Notes under the pieces: generated by a model
Told to the model about the DNA's origin: nothing
Seen by the model: only the letters and a program-made list of their open reading frames with translations
Database searches by the model: none
Translations under genes and position numbers: made by a program
NCBI GenBank assembly: GCA_029243485.1
Contig: JAQWRY010000002.1
Location: 18,850 to 82,849 of the forward strand
Origin: Candidatus Binatia bacterium
GTDB taxonomy: Bacteria > Desulfobacterota > Binatia > UBA12015
Direction: 5' to 3'
Length of the DNA stretch: 64,000 nt
Shown: positions 1 through 8,463 of the stretch, one piece after another
Layout: every line of letters starts with the position of its first letter
Numbering within the stretch: the stretch's first letter is position 1

Positions 1-2000
1 ACTCCGCCGCGCCGCGAGCCGAATCCTACGAGGTGAGCCTCAACGCCGGTCACTTCGGCCTGGTCGCAGGCAGCCGCGCGATCGAAGAGACCTGGCCGAC
101 CGTCGCGCAGTGGATTCGCTGGCGCGAAGAGAAAGGGCCACGCCCTCTGGCCGCTCGTGCGCTGTCGTCCACCATCATCGAGGACGCACCACAGCACACG
201 GTCATGGACGATCTGGTGGGCGGCGCCGAAACGGCGTGGCACATCGGCAAGGAACTCGCGTCGGGCGCGGCCGAAATGGTCGGTGGGAGAATGGGCACAC
301 TCGGCCGGATGCTCGAGGCCGTTGCACCACAGCTGCCCCGGCTCTCGAGACTCGCGTCGATCCGCAGCGATACACCGATCAGCCCCGGGCAGGCGCTCCA
401 GGAAAAAGCGGACGAATCCGGCGACGACACATTCTTCTTGTTCGAGGGTCGAGCGTACAACTACGGCGAAGCGAACGTCCGCATCGACAACATCGTGCTC
501 GGCTTGCTCTCGTGCGGCGTACGCCACGGCGATCACGTCGGACTTCTGATGGAGACCCGGCCCAGCGCCGTCGCCGCCGCGGTCGCACTCTCTCGACTCG
601 GCGCCGTCATCGTTCTCCTGCGCCCCGACGTCTCTCTAAAGAAGCAACTCGAACTCACGCCCATCGGTCATCTCCTGACCGACCCGGAGCTCGGAGAAGC
701 GGCCTACAAGGCGCACCGCCGCAAGGTCCTCGTACTCGGCGGCGGCGGTGACCCCCGATCGCTCGCCGACGGATTGATCGACATGGAGGCGATCGATCCT
801 TCGGAGGTGACGCCCCCGGATTGGTACCGACCGAACCCGGGACGCGCCGGAGAGCTCGCCATGGTCTTCATCACCGGAGACGGCCACAGGCTCGGCATGA
901 GTCGCGTCACCAATCGTCGCTGGGCCACGTCCGCATACGGGACCTCTTCGGCGACCGCACTCACGTCCCGCGATACGGTCTACTGCGTCTCACCCACGCA
1001 TCACGCGACCGGCATGCTCGTCTGTGTTGGCGGAGCGCTCGTGAGCGGGGCGCGCCTCGCGATGACGCGCGGCTTCGAACTCGAAACGTTCTGGGACGAC
1101 ATCCGACGCTACGGAGTCAACGTCGTCTTCTACAGCGGCACCCTCTGTCGCGCGCTCGTGAACGCCCCACGCAATCCGGCCGAACGCGATCACCCCATCC
1201 GCTTGTTCGCCGGCAGCGGCATGCCCGCCGGCATCTGGCAGCGATTGATCGACCGCTTTCGCCCGGCGCTGGCGATCGAGTTCTTCGCCTCGACCGAGGG
1301 CAACGCGGTGCTCGTGAATCTGACCGGCGAGAAGGTCGGCTCCGTCGGCCGGCCGCTTCCCGGTGGAGCCGAACTCGCGCTCGCCGCGTGGGATCTCGAC
1401 CGCAGCGGGCTCGTCGAGCGCGGCAACGGCTTTGCCGAGCGCTGCAAGCGTGGTGCGGTAGGCCTCCTCCTCGCTCGCGCGGCCCCGGAACGTGGAGAGG
1501 TCGAGGGACGACCGCTGCGGGGTGTGTTCAACCCCGGCGACGCCTGGCTCGACACCGGCGATCTCGTACGGCGCGATCCCGACGGCGACTACTGGCTCGT
1601 GGATCACGTGTCCGACGTCATCCACACCAAGGGCCGCGCGATCGCCACGATTCCGATTGAGGACCTGCTCGCCACCGAGCTGGAGTTCGTCGATCTCTGC
1701 GCCGTATACGGCGTCGTCCTCCCGGGCGACGACGACGAATCGGTAGCAGCCGCAATCACTCTCCGGCCGGGCCACAAGTTCGACGCCGAGGCCTTCCGCC
1801 AGACCGCGGACGCGCTTTTACTTACGGAGCAGCGCCCTGCCCTCGTCCGCGTCCTCGACGATCTCCCGATGACGTCGGGCCAGCGCGTGCGCAAACAGCC
1901 GCTCCGCGCCGAAGGCTGCAAGAAAGGGTCGGGCAAGCGCTACCGGCTCGACCCGACCCTGCCCATCTACACCCGCATCAAGAAAAGCGAGCGGTACTGA
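1..2000 (+). CDS. alpha/beta-hydrolase tail fused to FATP-type acyl-CoA synthetase, 5' end outside the window
   Basis: The reading frame is open to the left edge, so the GTG at 33 is probably not the start. The first ~25 visible residues (GHFGLVAGSRAIEETWP) look like the C-terminal end of a PHA-synthase-like alpha/beta hydrolase. An ANL adenylating enzyme of the fatty-acid-transporter/very-long-chain type follows. Numbered from that GTG, it shows STEGN near 420, GSVGRPLPG just after, and the NPGDAWLDTGDL block near 502-509. Expected role: activating a fatty or isoprenoid acid to its CoA ester. Two departures from the family are visible: the P-loop near 277 reads FITGDGHRLG instead of TSGTTGxPK, and the usual DR of motif A8 reads DH. 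Activity is therefore uncertain, but the fold assignment is firm. Confidence 0.85.
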   Translation, partial: SAAPRAESYEVSLNAGHFGLVAGSRAIEETWPTVAQWIRWREEKGPRPLAARALSSTIIEDAPQHTVMDDLVGGAETAWHIGKELASGAAEMVGGRMGTLGRMLEAVAPQLPRLSRLASIRSDTPISPGQALQEKADESGDDTFFLFEGRAYNYGEANVRIDNIVLGLLSCGVRHGDHVGLLMETRPSAVAAAVALSRLGAVIVLLRPDVSLKKQLELTPIGHLLTDPELGEAAYKAHRRKVLVLGGGGDPRSLADGLIDMEAIDPSEVTPPDWYRPNPGRAGELAMVFITGDGHRLGMSRVTNRRWATSAYGTSSATALTSRDTVYCVSPTHHATGMLVCVGGALVSGARLAMTRGFELETFWDDIRRYGVNVVFYSGTLCRALVNAPRNPAERDHPIRLFAGSGMPAGIWQRLIDRFRPALAIEFFASTEGNAVLVNLTGEKVGSVGRPLPGGAELALAAWDLDRSGLVERGNGFAERCKRGAVGLLLARAAPERGEVEGRPLRGVFNPGDAWLDTGDLVRRDPDGDYWLVDHVSDVIHTKGRAIATIPIEDLLATELEFVDLCAVYGVVLPGDDDESVAAAITLRPGHKFDAEAFRQTADALLLTEQRPALVRVLDDLPMTSGQRVRKQPLRAEGCKKGSGKRYRLDPTLPIYTRIKKSERY

Positions 2001-2006
2001 GCCGCC

Positions 2007-2807
2007 TCAGACCGCGATCTCGATGCCGTCGCCGGACGTATCGTCGTAGCGCTGGTGCAGGAAGGGGAGCAGCCAGTCTCCCGGCACGGCCCGCAGCACC
2101 GTTCCGTTGCTCTCCGAGTTTCCCTCTTCGTACTCGACCCGCACCAGGCGCTTGATCGGAACGTCGGCCACCGGATCCATCGGCGAGTCGCCCAGAACGA
2201 GCTCCGCACCGTCGACCTCGTGAACGGCCTTGTGTTTGTGCCGCCACTCGAGTCGTACCAAGAGCGGATCGGCATCGAAAGCCCGGCCCTGCTCGCACGA
2301 GGGCATCGCCTTGAAGCAATAGGCGTACTGCGTGAACTCACGCGGGCCGAGGTCCTTTCCGACCTTGCCCTTCACGGAGAGATACGTCATCCCCATGCGG
2401 GACACGCTCGAGGAAAGAGCGTCACCGTCCCTCTTGAAGTCGATCTCTGCGATCTTCTTCGGCTCGCCAAACGTCTCGCGTCCGGGGACGACGGCTTGCT
2501 CCGTCGTCATGGGCATCGTGACGAGGTAGTCGCCCTCGACGCCTTCGAAGGTCGCGGCGACGCCGAACACCGCGGAGCCGATCTCGAACGTGAACTCGGG
2601 CGTGATGTGCATCGCCACATGCGAAAACGTGACGTTGATCTCCGGGCGCGCGAGCTCGAGCGGCTGCGGGAGCAGAGCACGCGCGATCGCCTCGTTCGTC
2701 TCATAGACACAACGAATCGAGCGAACCGTGCTGTCCATGAACTCCGGGTTTTCTTCCTGCCCTTTTTTCACCTGCTCATCGGTCTTCACGTAGCGAAGCT
2801 TGGCCAT
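2007..2807 (-). CDS. acetoacetate decarboxylase-like protein
   Basis: A 266-residue protein of the acetoacetate decarboxylase superfamily. The N-terminal part has the aromatic/Asn and LLPQPLEL pattern, and residues 109-120 (GRETFGEPKKIA) carry the adjacent lysines K117/K118. In characterised members one such lysine forms the Schiff base. Proteins of this superfamily decarboxylate acetoacetate or carry out other Schiff-base chemistry on keto acids. It is the last gene of a minus-strand run with the amidohydrolase (45 bp upstream) and the Rieske oxygenase, so it more likely acts on a ring-cleavage product than on acetoacetate. GGAAAGGA lies shortly before the ATG. The family is clear; the substrate is unknown. 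Confidence 0.85.
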   Translation of the reverse strand: MAKLRYVKTDEQVKKGQEENPEFMDSTVRSIRCVYETNEAIARALLPQPLELARPEINVTFSHVAMHITPEFTFEIGSAVFGVAATFEGVEGDYLVTMPMTTEQAVVPGRETFGEPKKIAEIDFKRDGDALSSSVSRMGMTYLSVKGKVGKDLGPREFTQYAYCFKAMPSCEQGRAFDADPLLVRLEWRHKHKAVHEVDGAELVLGDSPMDPVADVPIKRLVRVEYEEGNSESNGTVLRAVPGDWLLPFLHQRYDDTSGDGIEIAV

Positions 2808-2852
2808 GTCATTTCCTTTCCTTTTCGCTTTCGCCTGCGATCGTTAACTGCT

Positions 2853-4073
2853 TCAGACGGCGGCGGCTTCGTCGAAGTCGCCCTTCTTCGGGCCGACCCG
2901 ATCGACGACCGGCGCGAGGCGCTCGGCGTCGAAGCCGTAGAAGCGGGCCGCGTTTCCACCGAGGATCGCCGCGACGTCGCCCTCGGGAAGACCGCGAAGG
3001 GAGTCGCACCGATGGCTCTTCGTAAACGGCCACGTGCCCTCGGGATGCGGGTAGTCGCTACCCCACATGATGTTCTTCACGCCAATGTCGTTGCGCATCG
3101 CGGCTTCGCGACTCGAGAGGCACGAGGCGCCGAGACCCACGTTCCGGGCAAAGTACTCGCTCGGCTTCATCTTCAAGTGGCTGTGGTAGTCGCCGAGTTT
3201 CGCGGACTGATGCGTGTCGGTGTACCGGTGATCCATGAGTGCCAGGTACTCGGGCACCCACACGACCGTGCCCTCCGTGATCGACACCTTGATGCGCGGA
3301 AAGCGCTCGAACACGCCGCCCCACATCAGAAACGTGAGCGGCCGGACGTTGTACCAACAGACCTCGGACACGTAGATACCCATCCCGCCGGGCAGCTTCT
3401 CGGCACCCGGATCGGTCAGGTCGCCGAAGTAATCACCCATCGGCGCCGGCCCCGAATGGAAGTGCACGACGACGTCGTTGTCCTGGCACGCCGCCCAGAG
3501 CGGGTCGTACTTGGGATGGTGATACGGCGCGTGCGAGCCCCACTGACACGGGAGCAATGCTCCGGAAAGACCGTTCTTGCGCGCCCACACGACTTCGCGA
3601 ACCGCTTCGTCGACATCCCACAGAGCGGGGACCAACGCGACTCCCACGTGCCGGTCGGGCGCCTGCGAAACGAACTCGGCGAGCCAGCGATTGTGCGCAC
3701 GCGCACCGGCCCATTGCAGCTCGGGGACGATCCCGCCTTCCGTCGGAAGGCTGAGCCCCGCACCGAAGGGCGGCATGTTCATCTCGGTGATGCCGTCGGG
3801 GAAGATCACTTCGCCGGCAATGCCGTCGCCGTCGAGCACTTTGATTCGCTCGTCGTGATCCCACGCGCCCGAGAGCTCGGCGTCGCGGCCTTTACGCCAC
3901 TCCTCGTTGATCTCCGCGACGAGGAACTGGTCCGACATCCGCTTCACCTGCTCGAGTTGAATCGGCAGCGCGACATCGAAGGTCTCACGGTACTGCGGAT
4001 CGAGGTAGTCGCGGTACTTCTCCGGCGGCAAGCCGGCGTGGCAATCGGACGAAATGACGAGGTAGCGGTCCAT
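2853..4073 (-). CDS. amidohydrolase-2 family metal-dependent hydrolase
   Basis: A 406-residue TIM-barrel hydrolase of the amidohydrolase-2 (ACMSD-like) family. The start begins MDRYLVISSDCHAG, giving D10/H12 in the place of the metal-binding strand-1 motif. HFHSG lies mid-protein and GSDYPHPEGTWP near the C-terminus supplies the conserved metal Asp. The frame is open further upstream, but this ATG overlaps the stop of the Rieske gene by one base (TGATG), so it is the coupled start. Family members decarboxylate or hydrolyse carboxylated aromatic or enol compounds. In this operon it probably acts after the Rieske oxygenase. Confidence 0.88.
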   Translation of the reverse strand: MDRYLVISSDCHAGLPPEKYRDYLDPQYRETFDVALPIQLEQVKRMSDQFLVAEINEEWRKGRDAELSGAWDHDERIKVLDGDGIAGEVIFPDGITEMNMPPFGAGLSLPTEGGIVPELQWAGARAHNRWLAEFVSQAPDRHVGVALVPALWDVDEAVREVVWARKNGLSGALLPCQWGSHAPYHHPKYDPLWAACQDNDVVVHFHSGPAPMGDYFGDLTDPGAEKLPGGMGIYVSEVCWYNVRPLTFLMWGGVFERFPRIKVSITEGTVVWVPEYLALMDHRYTDTHQSAKLGDYHSHLKMKPSEYFARNVGLGASCLSSREAAMRNDIGVKNIMWGSDYPHPEGTWPFTKSHRCDSLRGLPEGDVAAILGGNAARFYGFDAERLAPVVDRVGPKKGDFDEAAAV

Positions 4074-5062
4074 CAATTTTCTCCTGCGGCGCGCAGCGGA
4101 GCCGGGTCGGTGTAGAACTGCTTCACCCAACGCCGATACTCGGCGATATACTTGTCCCCCTTGCACAGAAGGGGCTTCGCGCGGTGGACCTTGTTGGCCC
4201 AGATCGGCTGATCTTGCTCCACGCCCTGAACGAGGCGGTGTAGGAAGTCGTCGCCGGCATGATCGATCATATTGTTCGACGCGCTGAGGACCCACCGAGA
4301 AATCGTGTGCGCCGGATCGAGATCGATCGGCGTCGTCGAGGAGTAGAGCAGCATGCCCGCCTCGGGAATCCCCTCGAGACGAACGGCGCTCATGCCGATC
4401 CCCCACGAGTCACGAACCAACGAGGTCTCGAACGAACCGATGGCGGTGTCCATCGTCTGCTGGTTCGTCATGCGGTAGTGACGGCCGTCGTCGCTGTACG
4501 TGATCTCGCCCGGGAACTCCTGGCCCGCCATGTTGTGCACGAACTGGAAGTGGACCGGGTCGTTGTTGTTCTCGTGCATGTCCTGCACATGCGCGTGGAC
4601 GGACAACTCGAAGATCTTCGGTTCGGACCATTCCTCATCGCCGAGCTCCGGCAATTGCGGAAAGTCCCACAAGGGAGGCTTCTTCTCCGCGTGGTACCAG
4701 ACGAAGATCATCTCGTTCTTCTCCTGGGTGTGCCACACGCCGACCTTCGCCCCCTTCGGGATCGTGTCGCAGTACGGAATCTTCACGCAGCTGCCGTTCT
4801 CACCGTCGTACTGCCAGCCATGAAACGGGCAGCGCACCGTCTCGCCGATCACTCGACCGCCGTGTCCGATGTGCGCGCCGAGGTGTGGACAGAACGCATC
4901 GAGCACCCGCGCCTCGCCGGAGCGCGTGCGGAACAGCACCATGTCTTCGCCGAAGTAGTGGATCGGCTGAACGGCTCCCTTGATGAGATCTTTGCTGAAC
5001 GCGACCGCGTACCAACCATTCGGCACGGGCAGACTCACATGTTCGGCTTCGCGAAAAGCCAT
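4073..5062 (-). CDS. Rieske non-haem iron oxygenase, Neverland/DAF-36/KshA-like
   Basis: A 329-residue oxygenase alpha subunit. The Rieske [2Fe-2S] ligands are C58-x-H60 (CPHLGAH) and C78-x2-H81 (CPFHGWQYDG). The mononuclear iron motif is ENNNDPVHFQFVH, giving D168, H171 and H176 with the usual D-x2-H-x4-H spacing. The run through the cluster into KIPYC, and then FVWYH and PPLWDFP, resembles sterol 7-desaturases of animals (Neverland, DAF-36) and bacterial KshA more than ring-hydroxylating dioxygenases. It needs an external reductase, and none is encoded nearby. An AGGAGG sits inside the last codons of tetR, 4 bp upstream, suggesting translational coupling. A steroid or terpenoid substrate is inference. 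Confidence 0.9.
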   Translation of the reverse strand: MAFREAEHVSLPVPNGWYAVAFSKDLIKGAVQPIHYFGEDMVLFRTRSGEARVLDAFCPHLGAHIGHGGRVIGETVRCPFHGWQYDGENGSCVKIPYCDTIPKGAKVGVWHTQEKNEMIFVWYHAEKKPPLWDFPQLPELGDEEWSEPKIFELSVHAHVQDMHENNNDPVHFQFVHNMAGQEFPGEITYSDDGRHYRMTNQQTMDTAIGSFETSLVRDSWGIGMSAVRLEGIPEAGMLLYSSTTPIDLDPAHTISRWVLSASNNMIDHAGDDFLHRLVQGVEQDQPIWANKVHRAKPLLCKGDKYIAEYRRWVKQFYTDPAPLRAAGEN

Positions 5063-5065
5063 GAT

Positions 5066-5710
5066 TCAATCCTCCTGCTCCCCCGGTGCGATCGTATCAC
5101 CGAGAAGCTGCGCCATGGCGCGGGCCTGCTCGCGTACCGGGTAGTCGTCCAGGTTCGTCCAGCTGAACATCAGCGCGTAGAACGCGCCAAGAATCAGCTC
5201 CGTCAGAGTCTCGGGGCTGTGCTTGATCGTGACCTCGCCGGCGGCGACGCCGTCGCGAACGATCGCGCCCATTGCGTCATGGAGTTGGCGTGCCCGCTTG
5301 TCCTTCTCACCCTCGCTGCTCGCCGCGTGGATGATCTCCGTCAGCACCTCGCGGTGCTTGGGTCCGACGTCGGTCGCCCCTGCCCCGATCATGTCGAAGA
5401 AGTGGACCAGGCGCTCCCGGGTCGACATGACGCCGGCGCGCAGGGCCTCGATGTCCACGAGGAAGCCCTCGATGGCCTGATGGGCGAGTTCGCGGACGAG
5501 GTGCTGCTTGGTCGGAAAATAGTTGAAGAAGGTCTTTGTGGCGACGTCCGCCCGATCGCAGATCTCGGCCACGGTGGTCGCCTGATACCCCTGCTCCTCA
5601 AAGAGTTCGGCCGCCGCGTCCACCATTCGACCGCGCACTTCGAGCTTACGCCGCTCCCGTCGGGTGACGGGCTCCGCGTCGGCGAGAATTGCGGCTCGTA
5701 CGTCGTTCAC
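5066..5710 (-). CDS. TetR-family repressor heading the Rieske operon
   Basis: A 214-residue one-component regulator. The N-terminal DNA-binding domain is visible at about residues 25-72, with TTVAEICDRADVATKTFFNYF as the helix-turn-helix and the start of the next helix. The C-terminal domain, which would bind the ligand, is not diagnostic. It is the first gene of the minus-strand operon, with 3 bases separating it from the Rieske gene. The inverted repeat at 5724-5751, 13 bp before its ATG, is a natural autoregulatory site that could also affect the divergent luciferase-like gene. The ligand is unknown, probably the pathway substrate or a CoA ester. Confidence 0.9.
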   Translation of the reverse strand: MNDVRAAILADAEPVTRRERRKLEVRGRMVDAAAELFEEQGYQATTVAEICDRADVATKTFFNYFPTKQHLVRELAHQAIEGFLVDIEALRAGVMSTRERLVHFFDMIGAGATDVGPKHREVLTEIIHAASSEGEKDKRARQLHDAMGAIVRDGVAAGEVTIKHSPETLTELILGAFYALMFSWTNLDDYPVREQARAMAQLLGDTIAPGEQED

Positions 5711-5723
5711 GGGTGGATCCTGC

Positions 5724-5751
5724 GTGAACTTACACTCTCATGCAAGTTTAC
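5724..5751. promoter_or_regulatory. inverted repeat, probable TetR operator
   Basis: The two 11-bp arms GTGAACTTACA and TGCAAGTTTAC are reverse complements at 9 of 11 positions around a 6-bp spacer. The repeat lies 13 bp upstream of the tetR start in an AT-rich spacer between divergent genes. Size and position fit a TetR-family dimer site. Binding is inferred. Confidence 0.55.
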
Positions 5752-5777
5752 TTCGCAATAGATTTTGTAAAACGAAG

Positions 5778-5821
5778 GTTCGATGTCGAACACTTGCCAA
5801 ATATGATCGATTCATCATATT
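5778..5821. promoter_or_regulatory. two further inverted repeats in the tetR/luciferase-like spacer
   Basis: GTTCGA-TG-TCGAAC (5778-5791) is a perfect 6-bp-arm palindrome. AATATGAT-cgattc-ATCATATT (5800-5821) has perfect 8-bp arms. Both sit in the AT-rich 162-bp spacer, 52 to 95 bp before the ATG at 5873. They may be operator or promoter elements for the plus-strand gene. No clear sigma70 pair was assigned. Confidence 0.4.
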
Positions 5822-5872
5822 CGAGAAATCGATCAGTTAGACCGGCCAACTCCAGAGAAGAGGTAGCCACTG

Positions 5873-6721
5873 ATGAAGTACGGCGTCTGCATGTTCCCGA
5901 CCGACTACGCGATGAATCCCGCGGAACTCGGGCCCAAACTCGAAGAGCGCGGCTTCGAATCCTTGTGGGTCGCCGAGCACACCCACATTCCGTGCTCCCG
6001 CGAGTCGCCGTGGCCCGGCGGGGCCGAGCTACCCAAGATGTACTACGACTGCTTCGCGCCGCTCCTGACGCTGGCCGCGGTCGGCGCCACGACGAAGACG
6101 CTGAAGCTCGGTACCGGCATCCAACTCGTCGCGCAGCACGACCCGATCACCCTCGCGAAGGAGATCGCCACCCTCGACCAGATGACGGGCGGTCGGTTCC
6201 TCTTCGGGGTCGGCGGCGGGTGGAACCGCGAAGAGCTTGCGAACCACTACGACTTCCCCTTCGAACGACGCTGGAAAGTCATGCGGGAACGTATCGAGGC
6301 CATGAAGGCCATCTGGACCCAGGACAAAGCCGCCTACCACGGCGAATTCGTGAACTTCGACGAGATCTTCTCTTGGCCCAAGCCGGTGCAGAAGCCGAAT
6401 CCACCGATCCACGTCGGAGGCGCAGCTCCGTGGGGTATCAAGCGAGCCCTGCGGTACGGAGACGGCTGGATTCCCCTCTCCGGACGAGGTGACTCGGATC
6501 CGATCTCGGACATGAAGCAGTTCCGGACGATGGCCAAGGAAGCCGGCCGGGACCCCGACTCCATGGAGGTCTCCCTCTACGTGGCCCCGACCGACGAAAC
6601 CGAGCTCTCCAAGCTCAGCGATGCGGGCTACTCCCGGGTTCTGTTCATCGCGCTTCCCCTGGCCGGAGACGATATGACGAAGATGCTCGACACGTACGCG
6701 GAGGCGGGCCAGAAGATTTGA
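5873..6721 (+). CDS. LLM-class (luciferase-like) F420/FMN-dependent oxidoreductase
   Basis: A 282-residue TIM-barrel flavoenzyme of the luciferase-like superfamily. It begins MKYGVCMFPTDYAM and contains ESLWVAEHTHIP, TGIQLVAQHDPITLAKE, GGRFLFGVGGGWN and PPIHVGGAAPWGIKRA, which are standard F420/FMN-pocket segments. An AGAGAAGAGG precedes the ATG by 11 bp. It is transcribed away from the Rieske operon across a spacer rich in inverted repeats, so it is probably co-regulated by the TetR protein. Such enzymes transfer hydride from F420H2 or use FMNH2 with O2. The choice of cofactor cannot be made from this sequence with certainty. Confidence 0.88.
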   Translation: MKYGVCMFPTDYAMNPAELGPKLEERGFESLWVAEHTHIPCSRESPWPGGAELPKMYYDCFAPLLTLAAVGATTKTLKLGTGIQLVAQHDPITLAKEIATLDQMTGGRFLFGVGGGWNREELANHYDFPFERRWKVMRERIEAMKAIWTQDKAAYHGEFVNFDEIFSWPKPVQKPNPPIHVGGAAPWGIKRALRYGDGWIPLSGRGDSDPISDMKQFRTMAKEAGRDPDSMEVSLYVAPTDETELSKLSDAGYSRVLFIALPLAGDDMTKMLDTYAEAGQKI

Positions 6722-6739
6722 GCGCCGGCCACGAACCGT

Positions 6740-6909
6740 TTGACGCAAATGCCGGCGCCGTTGGATGGGTGGTTCCCCAAGACGATCACGATTGGCACCG
6801 CTCTCGCCCTCGGGTTGGCCCTCATCGCTGCTCCCGTCCAGGCCGGCGCAAACCAGGTGAGGTCGCTAGCCACAGCGCCAAGCGCGCCGGCAAGAAGATC
6901 GCAGAATAG
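6740..6909 (+). pseudogene. remnant of a small secreted protein
   Basis: One frame has a convincing signal peptide (KTITIGTALALGLALIAAP then VQA), after which the natural ending appears to continue in another frame (SHSAKRAGKKIAE then stop at 6909). I see no downstream domain. It may be a frameshifted small exported peptide. The rest of the 323-bp gap between 6721 and 7045 holds only the hairpin at 7006-7037. Confidence 0.35.
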
Positions 6910-7005
6910 CCCGATCCCAAAGCTTGGTCCTGGTTCTCAAGGGCGCGGTTCTGGTCGCGTCAGCGATCGTTTCGATCCCGTAGATCCGCGCAGGCGATGC
7001 GTCTT

Positions 7006-7037
7006 CGGGGGCTCCGGGCGTGTGCCCGGAGCCCCCG
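7006..7037. terminator. strong GC hairpin after the DUF1501 gene
   Basis: GGGGGCTCCGGG (7007-7018) pairs perfectly with CCCGGAGCCCCC (7025-7036) around a 6-bp loop, with one more C-G pair outside. It lies 8 bp beyond the stop of the minus-strand DUF1501 gene. There is no T-tract on either strand, so it may be a transcript-end stabiliser or a Rho-type pause. Confidence 0.55.
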
Positions 7038-7044
7038 TCGGCGT

Positions 7045-8451
7045 TCAGGGCAAGAAGAGGTCGAGGTCGAAGTCCTCGACCGTCCAGTAGTTCGAGGCGG
7101 GAGCCGCCGTGTCGAGCGGCATCATCGTGAGAATGTCGTTGTGGGGCATTCCCGCCCACTGCTTCAGGACCGAGCCGTAGATGTCGCGGAAGTCCGTCGA
7201 ACGGAACGGATCGGTCGCAGACTGCGAGTAGACGGTGTTGCCGTTGTTGTTGAGTGCAACGTCATTGATGTTCGGATGGTTCCCGAAGACCCCACCTTTG
7301 ACGTCACCCCCGAGGAGCAACATCGGCCCCTGTGAGCCGTGATCCGTCCCGTTCGAGTTCTGCTGGATGCGACGGCTGAACTCACTCCAGACGAGAATCG
7401 CGACGTCATCGATGACGCCCATGTCCTCGAGGTCTTCATAAAAGACCTTGAGCGAATCACCGACCTCCGCGTGGAGCTCGCCGTGACGGCCCCCTGGCTC
7501 GTCTGCACCCTGTCCCGAGTGCGTATCGTAGCCGCCGTTGTTGCACTCGAAGTATCTGGCGTTGACGTCGGGGACGCCCTGCTCGACGCCGTAAATCATC
7601 TTAGCCACTTCGCGAAGATCTTCCGCGAAACTACGACCGATCGCCGAGTACTGCGCACTCCACGCGGCGCGGTCGGTCTCGTACAGGTCGTGCAGGGGCG
7701 GATAGGCTTCGCTGGAAACCAGCGTCGCCGCACCGCTGTTTCCGATGAAGTCGAACTGGCTCTGCGCGCTTCCGCTCGCTGCGGAGTAAATCGCATCGAA
7801 AGCGGCGCGCTTCGCCGCGACATCACCGCCGTCGTAGTAGTCATACGGGAAGCCGAAGTCCTCGAGCTTCTTGATCGCGAGGACACTCGTCGTGGTCTGC
7901 CGGAAATCTCCGGGCAGGCCGTAGTCTACCACAACCGCCGGCACGTCCGTGGGGCCGTAGCAGCCCGCCAAGTGCCGCCCGACCCAACCGCCCACGAGGG
8001 GCACACCGAGCGGGTTCGCAGTCTCCCAGATGGATCGCGAGACGTCGTGCGAGAGACTTGCGTCCGGATATCCGCAGCCCTGAATGAAGGCCACGGTGCC
8101 CTTCGACGTGTGCAGATCGTGGAGCCCCTGCAACGACGGGTGCAACCCGAGGCTGGCCCCGCTGTTCGGGTCAGCACCGACCGGGAGCAGGTTGCCCGAA
8201 GGCAAGTTCACACCGCCATTGCCCGTATTGCGATGGGCGTCGTACGCCTGCCGCAACGTCGCGGCTCCGTCATCGATCGGCGTGATCGTATTCAAGCCGT
8301 CGTTTCCTCCGTCGAGGAGGACTACGACGAGATATCGATTGCCGATGGTGTTCGCCAGCGACTTCCGGACCAGTGCGTGATTGAAGAGAGTTGGGCCGAG
8401 AACCGCGCCTGCGGTCGCGCCTTGGAGGAACCTTCTGCGTGAGACCTTCAT
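7045..8451 (-). CDS. DUF1501 protein with Tat signal
   Basis: A 468-residue protein that starts with a twin-arginine signal (SRRRFLQG at residues 4-11), followed by the DUF1501 hallmarks YLVVVLLDGGNDGLNT near residue 40 and VWSEFSRRIQQNSNGTDHGS in the C-terminal half. DUF1501 proteins belong to the alkaline phosphatase/sulfatase-like fold and are exported folded. No substrate is established. It follows the DUF1800 gene by 12 bp, the usual pairing for these families. GGGGAGGGGAACG precedes the ATG, a strong ribosome-binding site. The strong hairpin at 7006-7037 closes the unit. Confidence 0.9.
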   Translation of the reverse strand: MKVSRRRFLQGATAGAVLGPTLFNHALVRKSLANTIGNRYLVVVLLDGGNDGLNTITPIDDGAATLRQAYDAHRNTGNGGVNLPSGNLLPVGADPNSGASLGLHPSLQGLHDLHTSKGTVAFIQGCGYPDASLSHDVSRSIWETANPLGVPLVGGWVGRHLAGCYGPTDVPAVVVDYGLPGDFRQTTTSVLAIKKLEDFGFPYDYYDGGDVAAKRAAFDAIYSAASGSAQSQFDFIGNSGAATLVSSEAYPPLHDLYETDRAAWSAQYSAIGRSFAEDLREVAKMIYGVEQGVPDVNARYFECNNGGYDTHSGQGADEPGGRHGELHAEVGDSLKVFYEDLEDMGVIDDVAILVWSEFSRRIQQNSNGTDHGSQGPMLLLGGDVKGGVFGNHPNINDVALNNNGNTVYSQSATDPFRSTDFRDIYGSVLKQWAGMPHNDILTMMPLDTAAPASNYWTVEDFDLDLFLP

Positions 8452-8463
8452 CGTTCCCCTCCC

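Noticed and set aside
2055..4115. 686-codon plus-strand frame across the decarboxylase-like and amidohydrolase genes
   Set aside because: It spans two real genes and their spacer on the other strand and has no recognisable domain.
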